Source: Paenibacillus sp. Root444D2 (GTDB taxonomy: Bacteria; Bacillota; Bacilli; Paenibacillales; NBRC-103111). From it: a DNA stretch of 64,000 nucleotides. The translations under genes and the position numbers were made by a program. The notes below the pieces were generated by a model, which made no database searches, was not told the origin of the DNA, and worked only from the letters and a program-made list of their open reading frames with translations. Within the stretch, counting starts at the first letter, position 1, and each line of letters opens with the position of its first letter. Positions 61,297 to 64,000 of the stretch are shown piece after piece. The stretch covers positions 229,893-293,892 of the forward strand of contig NZ_LMEO01000050.1 of assembly GCF_001426375.1 (NCBI RefSeq), given 5' to 3'.

Positions 61297-62889
61297 TTAT
61301 TTAAAATCGTTTAGTTTCTTATCCTTCATAACGGAGTTCAATTGTTTGGTATACTCGGCGAAAATTTCTCTTCCTTTGAACTTGGTCATCAGTTCTTCAC
61401 GGTATTGCGGCCAATTTTTACCGCTCTTGTCTTCAAGAACTGCTTTGGCATGGAATTTGCTCATTTCTTTGCGGAAATCCCCGATGTTGATACCTGCAGG
61501 AGGAACTAAGCTTACTGGCGGCAATGCATTATGTTTCGGGAAGCCTTCAACCGTTTTCAGAATTGCACGGTCATGCTCGGAAATACGGGAATCAATCAGT
61601 TCAAATCCGAGTACATTAGGATCTTCCGGTGTAAATGCAGCATACACATTCAACCAGTTGCCTGCTTTGGCGACATCAGCTTCGAAAGCTGCAACATTTA
61701 AAGTAATCTTGTTGCCAGATTTCGTGTAGTGCTTACCTTCTTGCCCGAAGTGGGTCAGCAAGAAGCCTTCTTCACCTTCAAGCCAGTTGACGATTTCCAA
61801 GGAACGCTTCACTTTGTCCGGACTCTTATCGGCTGTAGCTTTGCTTATCAAGAACGTGTCAGTAGGTACGTTGTATTTCCACATGATCGGTTTGTCGAGC
61901 GGATAGATCGGCTGCCAATTGGCTTTTGGATCAAGAGCTTTCGTACGATTTTGTACGCTTGTAGCCACACTGTCCAGAGCCACTGTTTTTTCGCCAGCCG
62001 TGAAGAACATTCCGACTCTGCCTTGAGCAGCTTTATCAAAATGAGCTGGCGGCTTGTTCAGGAACCAGTCCGGATCTACGATTCCAGCTTTGTTCCATTC
62101 CACCACTTGATCGATAACCCCTTGTACTTTAAGATCCGTACGATTATCAACATAGCTGTTGTCGACGATCATAAAGTCAGCTACAAATCCGTTGTTCAAC
62201 CATTGCGGGAAGTCGAAAGGAAGATTTTGCCCGCTGCCTGCTGCCGTAAAGCCATAAGTATCTTGCTTGCCGTTGCCGTCAGGATCAGCTTTCGTGAACT
62301 GGGTTAATACGTTGGTCAGATCCTCGTAATTTTTGGGAGACTTCAACCCTAGCTTATCGAGCCAGTCTTGGCGAATATACCAGGAAGCATAGGTGTTACG
62401 TGAGTATGGCACCATGCCGCGAGTGAACTCACCCTGCTTGAGTTGGAAAGCATCTACTTCTTCTTTCGTTACCCACTTGAAATAATTAGGCATCGTTTCT
62501 TTCGTAACGAATGTGCTCAGGTTAGCGGAAATTCCATCATTAATGTATTTCTGGGACTCGGCACCACCGGCGATGAATAGATCAGGAGCGCTTCCGCCTG
62601 CCAAAGTAGCATTCAACTTGTCATGATATTCTTTACCAGTCACCATATAATCGATTTTCAAGTCCACGTTAAATTTCTCTTCAATCGCTTTTTTGACGAA
62701 ATCTTTGTCTGCGGAAGGCAGTGTCACATTCCCCAGATTTCCATTCATGACGGACCAGTTAAGCGACAGCTTGGCTGGCTTAGCGTTTCCAGTTGCTTTT
62801 GGAGTTTCTGTTGTTGTTGTTGCTTTGTTGTCCGAGCATGCTGTAAGCGCAAACATTGTAGCAAGTCCTAGCACTACCAATTTTTTCAT
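61297..62889 (-). CDS. Extracellular sugar-binding lipoprotein (LipO/LplA-like)
   Basis: About 530 residues. Lipoprotein signal MKKLVVLGLATMFALTAC (Cys at 18) with lipobox LTAC. Family 1 sugar-binding fold, with Trp-rich pocket segments such as YASWYIRQDWLDKLG. The ATG at 62889 follows AGGAGGG by 11 bases. First gene of an ABC importer; no ATPase is present, as usual for this group where a shared MsmX-like ATPase serves. Confidence 0.92.
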   Translation of the reverse strand: MKKLVVLGLATMFALTACSDNKATTTTETPKATGNAKPAKLSLNWSVMNGNLGNVTLPSADKDFVKKAIEEKFNVDLKIDYMVTGKEYHDKLNATLAGGSAPDLFIAGGAESQKYINDGISANLSTFVTKETMPNYFKWVTKEEVDAFQLKQGEFTRGMVPYSRNTYASWYIRQDWLDKLGLKSPKNYEDLTNVLTQFTKADPDGNGKQDTYGFTAAGSGQNLPFDFPQWLNNGFVADFMIVDNSYVDNRTDLKVQGVIDQVVEWNKAGIVDPDWFLNKPPAHFDKAAQGRVGMFFTAGEKTVALDSVATSVQNRTKALDPKANWQPIYPLDKPIMWKYNVPTDTFLISKATADKSPDKVKRSLEIVNWLEGEEGFLLTHFGQEGKHYTKSGNKITLNVAAFEADVAKAGNWLNVYAAFTPEDPNVLGFELIDSRISEHDRAILKTVEGFPKHNALPPVSLVPPAGINIGDFRKEMSKFHAKAVLEDKSGKNWPQYREELMTKFKGREIFAEYTKQLNSVMKDKKLNDFK

Positions 62890-62971
62890 TTGATATACAC
62901 CCTCCTGTTTATATACTGGCCGTAAACATTTACCCCCTGTAAAAGCTAAATGATGACGTTTACTTGACTTC

Positions 62972-63002
62972 ATTATAGGTCCGCCGAACTAGCGAAACTA
63001 GC
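62972..63002 (-). promoter_or_regulatory. Promoter region with direct repeats of the sugar importer operon
   Basis: TATAAT on the minus strand (62972-62977) preceded by two direct repeats CTAGTTTCG/CTAGTTCGG (62986-63002). AraC-type activators often bind such repeats next to the -35, here poorly conserved, which fits YesN-dependent activation. Confidence 0.45.
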
Positions 63003-63059
63003 AGACGATTTCAAGAAATAGTGGTCATAATACAGAAATGACGCTTTAATTTACACAAA

Positions 63060-64000
63060 AAAAATGCAGCCCTATGGACCGCACTCTGATTAACGTTCCT
63101 GATAAATTGTAATATGCTTTGTCATTTCTTGCCATCATTCGTTTCCGTTTTCCGAGATATGACTCCAACATTTCGATTTCAGAGCCCTTCAGTAGCCTTT
63201 TGAAGGTAGCTTTTGCTGTAGTAGCTACTAATGTTGTAATTTCTACAACAATTCACATGCTCAATGGCTATCTTGCAAGTTGAAGTTGCATTTCGGAGTC
63301 AATTTCATAATAAAAGTTCGATTTTTCCATGTGTGGATTCGGGAGAAATGCAGTTGAATAAGAGTCTTTAGAGACTGCTATCTTTTCATTTCCAGCGTAT
63401 TTTGTAAAAATAGGAGTCCCTAGAGACTCTTAACGTTCAAATGAAGTGTGGATTCGGGAGAAAAATCGTCGGATAAGACTTTAAGGAGCTAATTTCACAA
63501 TTAAGCCCTATTTTCCCACAAGGTGCCTTAAACATCGTACAAGCTATTGTCATTCAGGCCAATTGATGAACATTATGCAACTTCCAGGAAGATAGTGGAA
63601 TAGTAGGATATAGGCAGCAATTGTTGCACTTTCTAGACTGTCGATTGATTCATTATGTCTCTCACAACTGGTATTCAAAACTCCAAAATCCAATTTTAGA
63701 GTCATTCACCTTTCGTGAAGGCAAATGGGCTTAGTGGTTACCAATGTTGTATTTCATACAACAATTCACACGCCCAAAGGCTATTTTGCAACTTGAAGTT
63801 GCAGTTTGTACAACATTTTTAGCCCATTTGTTGCGAAATGGCCTGTATAGGAGCAAATTGTTGTACATGATGCAACAATGTACGGAAAAAGCGCGATAAC
63901 GGCAGCAATTGTTGCACTTTCTACAACATCATTCAACCGCGCACATGGATTCACATTTAACTTCCCAATGATGGTGCCTTGCTGGATGTTCCCGCTTGCG
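63060..64000. repeat. Gene-free region with palindromic TTGTTG/TTGCAACA-type repeats
   Basis: No convincing gene. Two similar blocks (63228-63296 and 63738-63812) each hold a TGTTGTA...TACAACA dyad (63232-63250; 63745-63763) and a TGCAA(C/G)TTGAAGTTGCA dyad (63274-63290; 63787-63803). Other copies: GCAGCAATTGTTGCACTTTCTA-like at 63615 and 63903, TTGTTGTACATGATGCAACAA near 63859. Also twin GTGTGGATTCGGGAGAAA at 63331 and 63446. Confidence 0.7.

Noticed and set aside
63228..63930. CRISPR array
   Set aside because: Units differ in length and sequence, are unevenly spaced, and no cas genes are present.

Overview
The window looks like chromosome from a Paenibacillus-type bacterium (Firmicutes, Paenibacillaceae). 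The evidence is strong AGGAGG-like ribosome binding sites, frequent TTG/GTG starts, YesM/YesN-type two-component systems beside Lpl-type sugar ABC transporters, large secreted carbohydrate-active enzymes, and many intergenic hairpin repeats. Almost every gene lies on the minus strand. No rRNA, tRNA, CRISPR array, prophage or insertion sequence was recognised.

Layout. 0-4.7 kb: mixed single genes (PAS sensor kinase, methyltransferase, a GC-rich pentapeptide-repeat gene that looks foreign, a Nudix hydrolase, a ParB-like orphan). 4.8-25.3 kb: a complete Wzx/Wzy-type exopolysaccharide locus read leftward: chain-length protein, BY-kinase, GalU, priming sugar transferase, six further sugar-transfer enzymes, two Wzy/WaaL-like membrane proteins, a flippase, UDP-glucose dehydrogenase and a GDP-mannose enzyme. 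It ends in two secreted hydrolases, one a GH26 mannanase, which have their own promoter and a structured mRNA leader. A NarL/DegU-type regulator and its kinase sit just upstream (25.7-28.0 kb). The nucleotide-sugar genes suggest a polymer with glucuronate and mannose. 28.8-38.3 kb: a sugar isomerase/oxidoreductase operon, an MFS transporter, a quinone oxidoreductase, a GGDEF/EAL protein and a polar amino-acid ABC transporter.

38.4-40 kb: a decayed endonuclease-like pseudogene flanked by dispersed repeats, and a GNAT acetyltransferase. 40.1-62.9 kb: a polysaccharide-use region: a 2.1-kaa secreted heparinase-like protein; an operon of two Gfo/Idh/MocA dehydrogenases, a DapA-like aldolase and an SDR; a one-component regulator with a GGDEF-like middle and winged-helix end; a frameshifted GH2 beta-galactosidase; then YesN/YesM and an Lpl-type ABC importer. 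The last 1 kb has no gene but holds palindromic repeats.

Main points for a second look: (1) a family of three-hairpin intergenic repeats, five copies here, two in a ~154-bp tandem; (2) matching palindromic operators with matching promoters in front of the two operons flanking the GGDEF-winged-helix regulator; (3) that regulator can only reach its expected N-terminus from a rare ATT start; (4) a 12-bp perfect stem beside the ribosome binding site of the GH26 gene; (5) a one-base frameshift in the GH2 gene and a multiply broken pseudogene; (6) a BY-kinase without the usual Walker A' DxD or tyrosine tail.
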